Source: Alphaproteobacteria bacterium
Lineage (GTDB): Bacteria > Pseudomonadota > Alphaproteobacteria > Rhodospirillales > Casp-alpha2
Assembly: GCA_024279135.1 (NCBI GenBank)
Contig: JAJRRU010000039.1
Location: 62,001 to 126,000 of the forward strand
DNA length: 64,000 nucleotides
Reading direction: 5' to 3'
The position numbers and the translations under genes are program-made. Each line of letters opens with the position of its first letter. Position 1 is the first letter of the stretch. Shown piece after piece: positions 1 through 8,351 of the stretch. The notes below the pieces were generated by a model. It saw only the letters and a list, made by a program, of their open reading frames with translations. It was not told the origin of the DNA and searched no databases.

Positions 1-705
1 AAGGACTGCCGCAAGATGAGATTCGAAAACGCAGTTCAAGTTCACTTTTTCGGAATGGAGTGACAGGGTGAATTCAACAGCACGGCCAATAGCTGAGGAA
101 TCTGTATAGGCTAGATATGATAATGGGTTTTTGGCAGTGCCGGGTAATATTTGTGAGGGGCCTCCTGTCTCATCGGGAGCGGATACGGGCAACAATCTGT
201 CATCACCTACTTTGATGGACATAAAAAATTCTTCAGGAAGTTGAACATCTTCATGGGAATGAGTAGGACAAAGCATAAAATGGCATTCGCCCCGTAGCAA
301 CGCCTGTACGCAATTGCCGATTTGGTTTGAATCAAGCCGGGTTTGCAGGACGCCCAATTGTTCGTCCATTTTTCGTATCCAGCCGGGAAAAAACATAAGG
401 GATAAACTGTGGGTCGCTGAGAATGATATGGTGTTTTCTGTTATGTTCCCGGTTTGGCGAATATCATCACGTCCCTGATACAAACGGCGTAATATCTCTT
501 CGGCAATGGGGCGAAACTTCTCACCGGCAGGGGTCAGGGATATGGGTTGCTTGCTCCGGTCAAACATGATCGCACCAATCCACTCTTCTAGGGCTTTGAT
601 ACGTCGACTGAAAGCTGGTTGGGTCGTTGCCCTTTTGTCAGCAGAGCGGGAAAAATTACAGGTGTCTACCAGACATAAAAAATCTTCTAGCCATTTAACT
701 TCCAT
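1..705 (-). CDS. LysR-family regulator, HypT/YjiE-like (3' end outside window)
   Basis: The minus strand reads open from an ATG at 705 to the window edge, giving 235 codons without a stop; LysR proteins are usually about 300 residues, so roughly the last quarter is missing. The N-terminus (MEVKWLEDFLCL, then FSRSADKRATTQPAFSRRI) is the LysR winged helix-turn-helix, followed by the start of the effector domain. Wording such as TQPAFSRRIKALEEWIG and a SATHSLSL-type strand resemble E. coli HypT (YjiE), a hypochlorite-responsive regulator; this rests on recall. It is divergent from the aldehyde dehydrogenase gene across a 194-base spacer holding the palindrome ATATGCATAT at 781-790, so it may regulate that operon and itself. 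Family is sure; ligand is unknown. Confidence 0.88.
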   Translation of the reverse strand, partial: MEVKWLEDFLCLVDTCNFSRSADKRATTQPAFSRRIKALEEWIGAIMFDRSKQPISLTPAGEKFRPIAEEILRRLYQGRDDIRQTGNITENTISFSATHSLSLMFFPGWIRKMDEQLGVLQTRLDSNQIGNCVQALLRGECHFMLCPTHSHEDVQLPEEFFMSIKVGDDRLLPVSAPDETGGPSQILPGTAKNPLSYLAYTDSSAIGRAVEFTLSLHSEKVNLNCVFESHLAAVL

Positions 706-899
706 ATTTATTAATCCTAACCTAGCCCACTTAATAAAGATGGCGGAATAAGCATCACCGTAAATGGCTATCAGGTGAGAATATGCATATCCAGCATAGC
801 ATTATCATCAAATAACATTCGCTTAAGGTGACCAAACAGGCAACTATATAAAATAACATACACCGGGTTTGAGACTATACACACTTCGTGGAGCTTACA

Positions 900-2345
900 A
901 TGACGACGGAAATAAAATCATATTGGCAAAATTATATTAATGGTGAATGGGTGGATGGCGACAGTGGCGAAAGAATTGTGGTCAGCAACCCCGCAACGAA
1001 TAAACCGATCGCAGAAGTTGCCCGGGCTATGCCTGCCGATGTAGATAAAGCGGTTGCCGCAGCACGCAGGGCGTTTGACAGCCGTGTTCTGTGGGAAATG
1101 AGACCTCATTTTCGGGGAGATTTGATGATCGAGGTTGCCCATCAGCTTGGCAAACTTGTTGATCGAATTGCTGTTCTGGAGTGCCATGATAACGGTAAAA
1201 CACTCGCGGCGGGGCGAGCAGAGGTGGCACTGACCCAGCGTTACCTTAATTATTATGGTGGTATGGCAGATAAACTGGAGGGCCGTCAGATACCTCTCGG
1301 TGAAGGTATTCTCGACTATACCATAAATGCACCTTTTGGCGTATCGGCGCAAATTGTGCCCTGGAATGGCCCCCTCCCCGTCGGTGCCCGTTCAGTGGCC
1401 TGTGCTCTTGTCACCGGAAATACGGTGGTTTTGAAATCACCCGAAGATTCGCCACTGAGCCTTTTCTTGCTTGCTGAAGCCTGCGAAATGGCCGGTGTCC
1501 CCAAGGGCACCGTGAACATTATCTGTGGATATGGGCATGATACCGGAGCGGCACTGGCGGCACACAACGATATCGATCATATTGTGTTTACTGGCTCGGT
1601 CACCACCGGGCAGAGTGTCTTGCGAGCAGCTGCTGAGCGGGTTATCCCCTGCGTTATGGAATTAGGGGGGAAGTCTGCCGGAATTGTCTATGCTGATGCA
1701 GATTTGGAGCAGGCGTCAACCAGTGCGGCGCGTGGGGTTTTTCATCACGCGGGGCAAATTTGCTCAGCCGGATCGCGCCTGATCGTTCACCGTTCTATCC
1801 ATGATGAGTTTGTTGCCCGGCTTAAAGCCAGTGCCGAAGCCAGAACAGTTGGACCCGGCATCGATGGATTTGATATGGGTCCCTTGATCTCCGCGCGTCA
1901 GCTGAACAGTATTTTGGAACTGTGCCGGGTGGGAGTTGATGAAGGGGCGACCCTTCTGGTTGGGGGAAACCGCATGCCGGACACACCCGGAAATTTCATG
2001 CCGCCAACTATTTTTACAAATGTCACCCCTGATATGCGCATCGCCAAAGAGGAGTTTTTTGGCCCGGTCGTTGTTATTATTCCATTCGATACCCCGGAAG
2101 AGGCCATTGAGATCGCCAATAGTACGGATTATGGATTAGCTGCGGGTGTATATACCCGTGATTTGAAACTAGCCCTGTGGACTTCAGACCGACTGATTGC
2201 CGGTCAGGTTTACGTTAATGAGTGGTGGCTCGGCGGCATTGAGACTCCATTCGGCGGCACCAAGCGTTCCGGCTATGGGCGGGAGAAGGGCCAGGAGGCG
2301 CTTCTCGGATACGTTCAAACTAAAAATGTCGCAATTCGTATTTGA
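900..2345 (+). CDS. NAD(P)-dependent aldehyde dehydrogenase
   Basis: A cytoplasmic enzyme of 481 residues oxidising an aldehyde to a carboxylic acid. The ALDH landmarks are in order: PWNGPL near residue 160, the cofactor-binding FTGSVTTG, the general-base Glu in MELGGKS near residue 253, the catalytic Cys in HHAGQICSAG near residue 287, and the C-terminal PFGGTKRSGYGRE. I chose the ATG at 900 because GTGGAG at 888-893 lies at Shine-Dalgarno distance; a GTG at 888 would add four residues. The GMC oxidoreductase starts two bases after the stop, so the pair probably oxidises an alcohol through aldehyde to acid. The substrate cannot be read from sequence. Confidence 0.95.
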   Translation: MTTEIKSYWQNYINGEWVDGDSGERIVVSNPATNKPIAEVARAMPADVDKAVAAARRAFDSRVLWEMRPHFRGDLMIEVAHQLGKLVDRIAVLECHDNGKTLAAGRAEVALTQRYLNYYGGMADKLEGRQIPLGEGILDYTINAPFGVSAQIVPWNGPLPVGARSVACALVTGNTVVLKSPEDSPLSLFLLAEACEMAGVPKGTVNIICGYGHDTGAALAAHNDIDHIVFTGSVTTGQSVLRAAAERVIPCVMELGGKSAGIVYADADLEQASTSAARGVFHHAGQICSAGSRLIVHRSIHDEFVARLKASAEARTVGPGIDGFDMGPLISARQLNSILELCRVGVDEGATLLVGGNRMPDTPGNFMPPTIFTNVTPDMRIAKEEFFGPVVVIIPFDTPEEAIEIANSTDYGLAAGVYTRDLKLALWTSDRLIAGQVYVNEWWLGGIETPFGGTKRSGYGREKGQEALLGYVQTKNVAIRI

Positions 2346-2347
2346 GA

Positions 2348-3973
2348 ATGGCTGATACTTTTAACTATATCATCGTTGGTGCTGGGACTGCAGGCTCGGT
2401 CGTTACGGGACGTTTGTCGGAAAGCGGACAGGGGACAATTTGCGTACTTGAAGCAGGACCGCCGGATCGAAACCCGTTTATTCATATACCTGCGGCTGTA
2501 GTCTACACCTTGAATAATCCCAAAATTAACTGGATGTACAAAACCGAACCTAGCGAAGGTACCGGAGGTCGCAGCATTATTCAATCTCGCGGCAAAACCC
2601 TTGGCGGCTCAGGTTCAATCAATGGACATATTTATACCCGGGGTCACCGTTCAGATTTCGACGCCTGGGCTGCAAATGGATGTTCCGGCTGGAGCTATGC
2701 AGAAGTACTTCCTTATTTCAAACGCAATGAGCGGCGAATTGGCGAGGGCGATGATCGGTACAGAGGGCGGAACGGGCCTTTCACGATCACTGATATTGAA
2801 GAACCTGATGCCTTGTGTGAAGCCTTTATGGAGGGTGCCCAATCATTGGGTATCCCCCGCAACCCTGATTATAACGGGGCCAGCCAGGATGGAATTGGGT
2901 ATGTTCAGCGCAGTATCGACAAGGGTCTCCGGGTCAGCCCGGCACGGACATTCCTGTATCCGGCTCTGAAGCGTGGCAATGTTGATCTTCGAACCCATTC
3001 ACATGTTATGGAGATCATATTCAAGGGCAAGCGTGCTGTCGGGGTTCGATACCAACGGGGTGGGATCGAAGAAACTGTTTTTGCCCGTCAGGAAGTTATT
3101 CTTTGTGGAGGCGCAATAGCCTCGCCGCAACTTTTGCAAATTTCCGGCATCGGTCCCTCTGATTTACTTAATAAAATCGGAGTGCCTGTTATTCACGCGT
3201 TGCCAGGCGTTGGTGAAAATCTGACAGACCATTATGCCGCCCGTATGGTATCTCGCATCCACGGTTTGAAAACAATTAATGAGCGGGTGCGTGGATTAAA
3301 CCTGATTAAGGAAGTTCTTCGTTACGTCTTTACCCGGCGTGGGGCACTGGCCTTGACGCCGACATTGGTTTATTGCTTCTGGAAATCGATGGAAAATCTG
3401 GATCACGGCGATATTCAGGTTTCCTTTACTCCCGCAAGTTATCCGGAAGGGATATGGTCAGGCCTTGATAAATTCCCCGGTGCGACCATTGCCTGTTGGC
3501 AACAACGACCGAGAAGCAGAGGATACGTGCGGGCACGCTCATCCGATCCCTTTGAATATCCCGAATTACAACCCAACTATTTAAAGGATCCTGAAGACCA
3601 GCGAATGATTGTGGCGGCGATGCGTCTGGGAAGACAATTGATGAATAGTGAATCATTTGCCCCCTACTTTGATCAGGAACTCTGGCCTGGAAACCTGGTG
3701 CAAAGTGATGAAGATCTGCTCACCCATGCATACCAGACTGGTAACACGACCTATCACCCGATCGGAACCTGCAGTATGGGTGCCACTGAAAGCCCTGAAA
3801 CGGTGGTTGATTCTCAATTGCGAGTGATTGGAATTGAAAGACTACGCGTCGTTGATGCTTCTATTATTCCGAAAATGCCCGCCGCAAATACAAATGCAGC
3901 GGCCTTAATGATCGGCGAAAAAGCCGCAGATATGGTCCTTGGCAAAAGACCATTGGCGGCAACCGAGCTATAG
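2348..3973 (+). CDS. GMC-family FAD-dependent alcohol/choline-type dehydrogenase
   Basis: A 541-residue flavoprotein of the glucose-methanol-choline family. The N-terminus carries the FAD-binding GAGTAGSVV loop, then GKTLGGSGSINGHIYTRG (GMC signature 1) near residue 85 and a C-terminal block with YHPIGTCSMG and DASIIPKMPAANTNAA that contributes the active-site His and Asn. Length matches the choline dehydrogenase (BetA) branch. It is translationally linked to the aldehyde dehydrogenase upstream (2-base gap), which would take its aldehyde product. A TTG at 2342 is a possible earlier start but ATG 2348 is preferred. Members use many alcohols, so choline is only one possibility, and no betaine transport genes lie nearby. 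Confidence 0.94.
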   Translation: MADTFNYIIVGAGTAGSVVTGRLSESGQGTICVLEAGPPDRNPFIHIPAAVVYTLNNPKINWMYKTEPSEGTGGRSIIQSRGKTLGGSGSINGHIYTRGHRSDFDAWAANGCSGWSYAEVLPYFKRNERRIGEGDDRYRGRNGPFTITDIEEPDALCEAFMEGAQSLGIPRNPDYNGASQDGIGYVQRSIDKGLRVSPARTFLYPALKRGNVDLRTHSHVMEIIFKGKRAVGVRYQRGGIEETVFARQEVILCGGAIASPQLLQISGIGPSDLLNKIGVPVIHALPGVGENLTDHYAARMVSRIHGLKTINERVRGLNLIKEVLRYVFTRRGALALTPTLVYCFWKSMENLDHGDIQVSFTPASYPEGIWSGLDKFPGATIACWQQRPRSRGYVRARSSDPFEYPELQPNYLKDPEDQRMIVAAMRLGRQLMNSESFAPYFDQELWPGNLVQSDEDLLTHAYQTGNTTYHPIGTCSMGATESPETVVDSQLRVIGIERLRVVDASIIPKMPAANTNAAALMIGEKAADMVLGKRPLAATEL

Positions 3974-4057
3974 CTCTGGGTAGAAACGCAGGCATGCTGT
4001 AGCCCGAAAGAGACAAGCTATGAATTTTTTTGAAAAGTCGACAAACCCGGAGTCGCC

Positions 4058-4582
4058 TCAGGAAATATCCCGTAATTTGGTTTTATTCAGTTGCCATTTC
4101 TGAACATATTCGGTTGCCACTTTTGCAATATGGCTTTTTTGTTCGTCTGATAACACTCGCACAACTTTGCCAGGCGAACCCATCACCATCGAATCGTCAG
4201 GAATGTGTTTCCCTTCTGTGATAAGGGTGTTTGCGCCGATGATGCAATTTTTTCCGATTTTTGCACCATTCAAAATTATCGTACCTATACCAATCAGTGT
4301 GTTTTCACCAATTTCACATCCGTGCAGCATGGCCATATGTCCAATGGTGACGTTCGCGCCGATGAATAACGGAAAACCAGGATCGGCATGCAAAACGCAT
4401 CCATCCTGGACGTTACTGTTTTCACCGATGGTAATCAGGTCGCTGTCCCCTCGAACAACCGTATTCCACCAGACACTGGCATTTTTTTGGAGTTTGACGC
4501 TGCCAATAATGACAACGTTCGGTGCAATCCAGAAATCATCGCCGTCTGTCGTAAGTTCGGCATTACCCAGGGCGTACTTCAT
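4058..4582 (-). CDS. gamma-carbonic anhydrase-like hexapeptide-repeat protein (YrdA/PaaY type)
   Basis: A 174-residue left-handed beta-helix protein built from repeated hexapeptides (for example [20 protein letters not shown]). Three histidines sit where gamma-carbonic anhydrases bind metal: one in VLHAD and two in [12 protein letters not shown]. The length and C-terminal helix fit the YrdA/PaaY group, whose members are metal-dependent carbonic anhydrases or thioesterases; the reaction here is not determinable. The start lies four bases behind the stop of the GntR gene, so both are co-transcribed. Its place beside a catabolic regulator suggests an accessory role, perhaps hydrolysing a stray CoA ester as proposed for PaaY, but this is inference. 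Confidence 0.9.
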   Translation of the reverse strand: MKYALGNAELTTDGDDFWIAPNVVIIGSVKLQKNASVWWNTVVRGDSDLITIGENSNVQDGCVLHADPGFPLFIGANVTIGHMAMLHGCEIGENTLIGIGTIILNGAKIGKNCIIGANTLITEGKHIPDDSMVMGSPGKVVRVLSDEQKSHIAKVATEYVQKWQLNKTKLRDIS

Positions 4583-4586
4583 AATG

Positions 4587-5267
4587 TTAGTCCAACAGCT
4601 CTAAAAGTACCTTGAAGGATCCATCGATATCGGCATGGACCGCATTTCGAAGGGCAGGTTTATTTCCGTCAAGGATGGCGTTAAGGATAGCTTCGTGCTC
4701 CTGGTTGGACTCAGCATAGTTTCCTGATTCGTGAAGCAGGTTAAAATATGGGCTAATCTGCAACCAAAGATTTTCGATAATAGCCATCATGGTTTTTGAA
4801 CCAGAGGCTTGATATATTTCAAAATGGAAAGCCCGGTTTGCCCTCAAATACCCTTTTACATCACTTTTCGATGCCGCTTGCTTCATATCTTCAAGTTTTC
4901 GAGTAAGGGTAACCACCGCCAGGTCGTCAATCATATCAACAGCCCATTCGGCAGTGATCCCCTCAATTTGTTTGCGGACCCTGCGCAGATCTTTCAGTCG
5001 TTCAGAACTTAAAGGGGGAATACCTATGGATCTTCCTGAGATAACAGTCAGGGCATTGGCTTCCGTTAATCTTTTAAGAGCTTCGCGAACAGGCATCGTG
5101 CTCACACCAAAAGCGTTTGCCAATTCCTGAATTTTGACCCGTTGACCCGGTATAATCTCTCCATCGAGAATCATATCGGATAATTGGCGGAAGATACCAT
5201 CTTGCAAGGTATCGCGGGCCAGGGGAACTACGGGCAATTCGGTTTCAATTAATACGGCCTTATTCAT
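4587..5267 (-). CDS. GntR-family transcriptional regulator, FadR/FCD subgroup
   Basis: A 226-residue regulator with an N-terminal winged helix-turn-helix (about residues 20-85; [23 protein letters not shown]) and a helical FCD effector domain (about 95-220) with the conserved His of [11 protein letters not shown] and a later EHEAIL His, typical of metal- or organic-acid-binding FCD domains. It is divergent from the sugar-type ABC binding protein gene across 290 bases containing four TTTGATC boxes (5388-5451), the likely operator. The expected role is repression of the 5558-15015 catabolic and transport operon, released by a sugar acid or related ligand; this is inferred from arrangement. Confidence 0.93.
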   Translation of the reverse strand: MNKAVLIETELPVVPLARDTLQDGIFRQLSDMILDGEIIPGQRVKIQELANAFGVSTMPVREALKRLTEANALTVISGRSIGIPPLSSERLKDLRRVRKQIEGITAEWAVDMIDDLAVVTLTRKLEDMKQAASKSDVKGYLRANRAFHFEIYQASGSKTMMAIIENLWLQISPYFNLLHESGNYAESNQEHEAILNAILDGNKPALRNAVHADIDGSFKVLLELLD

Positions 5268-5387
5268 GATTGGTCCTGTGAATTTGGTACATGTCGTCAG
5301 TTTTCTGCCTAATATTTATGTTCAGGATTCTTATATTACGTCGTTTTTTTAAAAGATATGCAACCTTGATAAAAATTCTGACTTGAC

Positions 5388-5451
5388 TGAATCAAAATCT
5401 TTGATCACTGTATCAATATCTTTGATCTTTGATCTATGATATTTGATCAAA
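5388..5451. promoter_or_regulatory. clustered TTTGATC boxes, probable GntR operator
   Basis: Four copies of TTTGATC lie at 5400-5406, 5421-5427, 5428-5434 and 5442-5448. The first is the right arm of an inverted repeat (TGAATCAAA 5388-5396, TTTGATCA 5400-5407) and the last is the centre of the palindrome TTTGATCAAA (5442-5451). The cluster is in the divergent region between the GntR gene and the ABC operon. The arrangement is visible; that GntR binds it is inference. Confidence 0.6.
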
Positions 5452-5557
5452 AGTTTAAAGACAAGGACCTATATACCAGCCGACTTCAATATTCTTTATC
5501 CGGCGGGTGATAGTTAAATTAATTAAAAGCTCGAGAACACAACAGGGAGATTTCGAA

Positions 5558-6685
5558 ATGCGATTAGTTTCCAAAGTTGCAAGTATCGCCATGATAGCGA
5601 TCTTTGCGCTAGGTTTGACCAGCATTCCTACAGATGCTGCGGCCAAGAAGTACAAAATTTTTCTTTCTATGAGTTTTATCGGTAACGACTGGCAAGCTGA
5701 AGCAGCCAATATGGTCAAAGCAATGGCTTTGCATAAAAACCTGGCTGACAAGGTTGACCTTCAGATTCAAGTCGCTGGCCCCAATGCCCAGCGTCAAATT
5801 CAGCAAATCAATGCGATGGTTCAGGCTGGTGCCGATGCTATTGTTGTTTACCCAATTTCACCCACTGCTCTGAATTCGGTTGTTAAAAATGCTTGTGCCA
5901 GGGGCGTTCTGATTTTTGCCTATGATGGTTCTATCTCTGAGCCTTGTGCTTACAACATTTCCATCGACCAGCTCGAAGCCGGTCGGGTCACCGCCGAGTG
6001 GTTGGTCAAGAAGTTGGACGGCAAGGGAGATATCATCGTTATTACCGGTGTTCCCGGTGTTTCTGTTGATACGCTGCGCACCAAGGCTGCAAAAGATGTC
6101 TTTGCCAAGCACCCTGGAATTAACATCGTTGCAGAATCCGTTGGCATGTGGAGCCAGGCTGTAGCCAGAACCGAGCTTTCAAAAATTCTTGCGACCCGCA
6201 ACTGGGACAGCATTGATGGCTTGTGGATGCAGGTCGGTTGCTATACCGCCAATGCCATGCAGTTGGAATCCGGCAAAAAACCTGCCGATCTGATGCCGTG
6301 TGCCGGCGAAGGTGCCAACGGCGGCCGTATTCAAATGTTGCCGATCGGTACTGAAGTTGAAGGTGCCTCCTCTCCGTATGCTCCGCTGAATGCACCGCGT
6401 ATTTCCTATGCGTCGCCTCCGTATTCGGGTGGTTATGCGCTGAAACTGGCGGTCGCTAAACTGGACGGCAAGGATGTACCACAAGAAATTGTGCTTCCTC
6501 TCCCTATCGTCACTAACGAGACGATCCAATTGTGCAATGAAGGCACCTGGGCGGAAATGAAGGCAGGTTGCAACGCCTTCCTGCCATCCATCGTTCCGAA
6601 CCCGGGCTGGTTTGCCTCCATTTTTTCGGAGAACACACCGGAAATTGGCTTGAATGGCGCTTTAGTAGGCCAACCTGAACTTTAA
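5558..6685 (+). CDS. ribose/sugar-type ABC transporter periplasmic binding protein
   Basis: A 375-residue exported binding protein of the Peripla_BP_4 (RbsB-like) fold. The first about 30 residues form a Sec signal peptide (MRLVSKVASIAMIAIFALG, cleavage near TDAAA). The mature start KYKIFLSMSFIGNDWQAE is the first strand and ligand loop typical of family 2 sugar binding proteins, and GADAIVVYPISPTAL fits the second. ATG 5558 is chosen because GGGAGA at 5545-5550 is at the right distance and the signal peptide follows directly; an upstream in-frame start at 5507 lacks this. A strong terminator-like hairpin follows, before the ATPase gene. The sugar bound is unknown. Confidence 0.93.
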   Translation: MRLVSKVASIAMIAIFALGLTSIPTDAAAKKYKIFLSMSFIGNDWQAEAANMVKAMALHKNLADKVDLQIQVAGPNAQRQIQQINAMVQAGADAIVVYPISPTALNSVVKNACARGVLIFAYDGSISEPCAYNISIDQLEAGRVTAEWLVKKLDGKGDIIVITGVPGVSVDTLRTKAAKDVFAKHPGINIVAESVGMWSQAVARTELSKILATRNWDSIDGLWMQVGCYTANAMQLESGKKPADLMPCAGEGANGGRIQMLPIGTEVEGASSPYAPLNAPRISYASPPYSGGYALKLAVAKLDGKDVPQEIVLPLPIVTNETIQLCNEGTWAEMKAGCNAFLPSIVPNPGWFASIFSENTPEIGLNGALVGQPEL

Positions 6686-6701
6686 GCCGTAAGTCACAAC
6701 C

Positions 6702-6738
6702 GAGCCGGAGGCATAAATACTGTCTCCGGCTCTTTTTT
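6702..6738 (+). terminator. rho-independent terminator/attenuator behind binding-protein gene
   Basis: GAGCCGGAG (6702-6710) pairs perfectly with CTCCGGCTC (6724-6732) and is followed by six T residues. It lies between the binding-protein gene and the ATPase gene of one operon, so it probably lets most transcripts stop after the binding protein and a minority continue. Confidence 0.85.
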
Positions 6739-6800
6739 CCCGGTAAAAAAACCGCATAACCTTATGGCTTGTGCGTGGAGTTCTATGAGAAGGTGGGTCA

Positions 6801-8351
6801 ATGACCGTCGCGAACGAGGCCGCTCAATCAGCCATCGCCCTGGAACATATCAGCAAGAGCTTCGGTGCAACTATCGCCCTTAATGATGTTACGTTCTCCA
6901 TCGACAAGGGTAGTGTGCATGCCCTGCTCGGCGAAAACGGTGCCGGCAAATCAACCATTGTAAAAATCCTCTCGGGCCTTCTTGAAGTTGATAACGGACA
7001 CACTCAGGTGCTCGGTGAAAGCGCCCGCCTGTTAAATCCCAGAATATCTCACAAGTTTGGTATTCAAACAGCATTTCAGGAAATGACCCTGGTGAAGGAC
7101 CTCAGCATTCTTGATAACATGCTGATGCCGTACGCACCGGTCAACATGATCGGAACAGTCAATCGGAGGGTCGCCGCTAAATTGGTACAGGAGCATTTTT
7201 CCTGGTTGGGCATGACCGAACTCGACATTTATGACTATGTCGAAACTCTTGATCTGGCCATTCAGCAAAAAATTGAAATTGCCAGAGCTATCTTCCGTAA
7301 ACCGCAAATTTTATTACTTGATGAACCGACTTCGACCTTAACGGGACGCGATGTTGATTGGCTGGGTGATGTGATAGAACGCCTGAAAGAAGATGGCGTT
7401 ACCATCGTATTTATCTCACACCGGATTCCAGAGGTCCGCGCCTTTTGCGACCGCTTGACCATATTGCGAAATGGCGAGCACATTACAACGGGCGACGTTG
7501 ATGATTTCTCAGATGCTGAAATTATCGAAATGATTATTGGCCGCTCGATTTCGCAAACATTCCCATCGCGCACAGGAAAATCACAAACCAGCGGCCCCGA
7601 AGTATTCGGCGTCAATGGCCTCACGGCGGGCGCAAAGCTTAAAGATATCTCGTTTCAGCTACACAAGGGCGAAATACTCGGTATCGCTGGCTTGCAGGGT
7701 ATGGGGCAACTTGACCTGTTCCTCGCCTGTTTCGGCATGACGGATGTACATAACGGAACTCTTTCGATTGATGGGAAAGAAGTGGTTATTACATCGCCCG
7801 TTGATGCCATACGCGCCAACATCGGAATGGGTATGGTGCCCGAGGATAGAAAAACTGAAGCTCTGTCACTTAAGCTGACGGGGAAACATAATGCCTCGCT
7901 TCCCGTAATCGAAAGATTTACCCGTTGGGGTATGATTGATAGTGCTGCCGAAAAAGACGCCATTGATCGCATTTTTAAACGGGTTGATATTGACCCCCGG
8001 GCCATGTGGGCTCGCGTCAGTTCATTTTCCGGTGGCAACCAGCAGAAAATAGCTATTGCAAAATGGCTTGTCGCTGAAAGCCGGGTTCTTTTGCTTTTTG
8101 ATCCCACCCGGGGAATTGATGTGGGCACCAAACATGAACTTTATCTGTTGATGCGGGAATTCGCCGATGCTGGCGGGTCCATTCTTTTCTTCTCAACGGA
8201 AATACCCGAACTGGTTAACCTCAGCGACCGGGTTCTGGTTCTTTATCAAGGACAGGTGGCTGAAGAAATTGCTGCCTCCGATCTTAGTGAAAACGCCATT
8301 ATCAGAGCTGCTCTTGGTGGTGATTCTGAAACCGAAGGGCAGGTTGCATGA
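6801..8351 (+). CDS. sugar ABC transporter ATPase with two nucleotide-binding domains (RbsA/MglA type)
   Basis: A 516-residue duplicated ATPase energising the neighbouring permease. Domain 1 has Walker A GENGAGKST, Walker B ILLLDEPTS and a degenerate signature (LDLAIQQKIEIARA). Domain 2 lacks a Walker A (GLQGMGQLD), as is usual in this family, but has an intact FSGGNQQK signature. In its Walker B the normal DEPT is LFDPT, so Asp-Glu is replaced by Phe-Asp; related transporters can show this, so it need not be inactivating. The gene overlaps the permease gene by four bases (ATGA), showing translational coupling. Confidence 0.95.
   Translation: MTVANEAAQSAIALEHISKSFGATIALNDVTFSIDKGSVHALLGENGAGKSTIVKILSGLLEVDNGHTQVLGESARLLNPRISHKFGIQTAFQEMTLVKDLSILDNMLMPYAPVNMIGTVNRRVAAKLVQEHFSWLGMTELDIYDYVETLDLAIQQKIEIARAIFRKPQILLLDEPTSTLTGRDVDWLGDVIERLKEDGVTIVFISHRIPEVRAFCDRLTILRNGEHITTGDVDDFSDAEIIEMIIGRSISQTFPSRTGKSQTSGPEVFGVNGLTAGAKLKDISFQLHKGEILGIAGLQGMGQLDLFLACFGMTDVHNGTLSIDGKEVVITSPVDAIRANIGMGMVPEDRKTEALSLKLTGKHNASLPVIERFTRWGMIDSAAEKDAIDRIFKRVDIDPRAMWARVSSFSGGNQQKIAIAKWLVAESRVLLLFDPTRGIDVGTKHELYLLMREFADAGGSILFFSTEIPELVNLSDRVLVLYQGQVAEEIAASDLSENAIIRAALGGDSETEGQVA

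Noticed and set aside
918-1352. 144-codon minus-strand frame within the aldehyde dehydrogenase gene
   Set aside because: It is a shadow of a well-supported ALDH gene with no protein features of its own.
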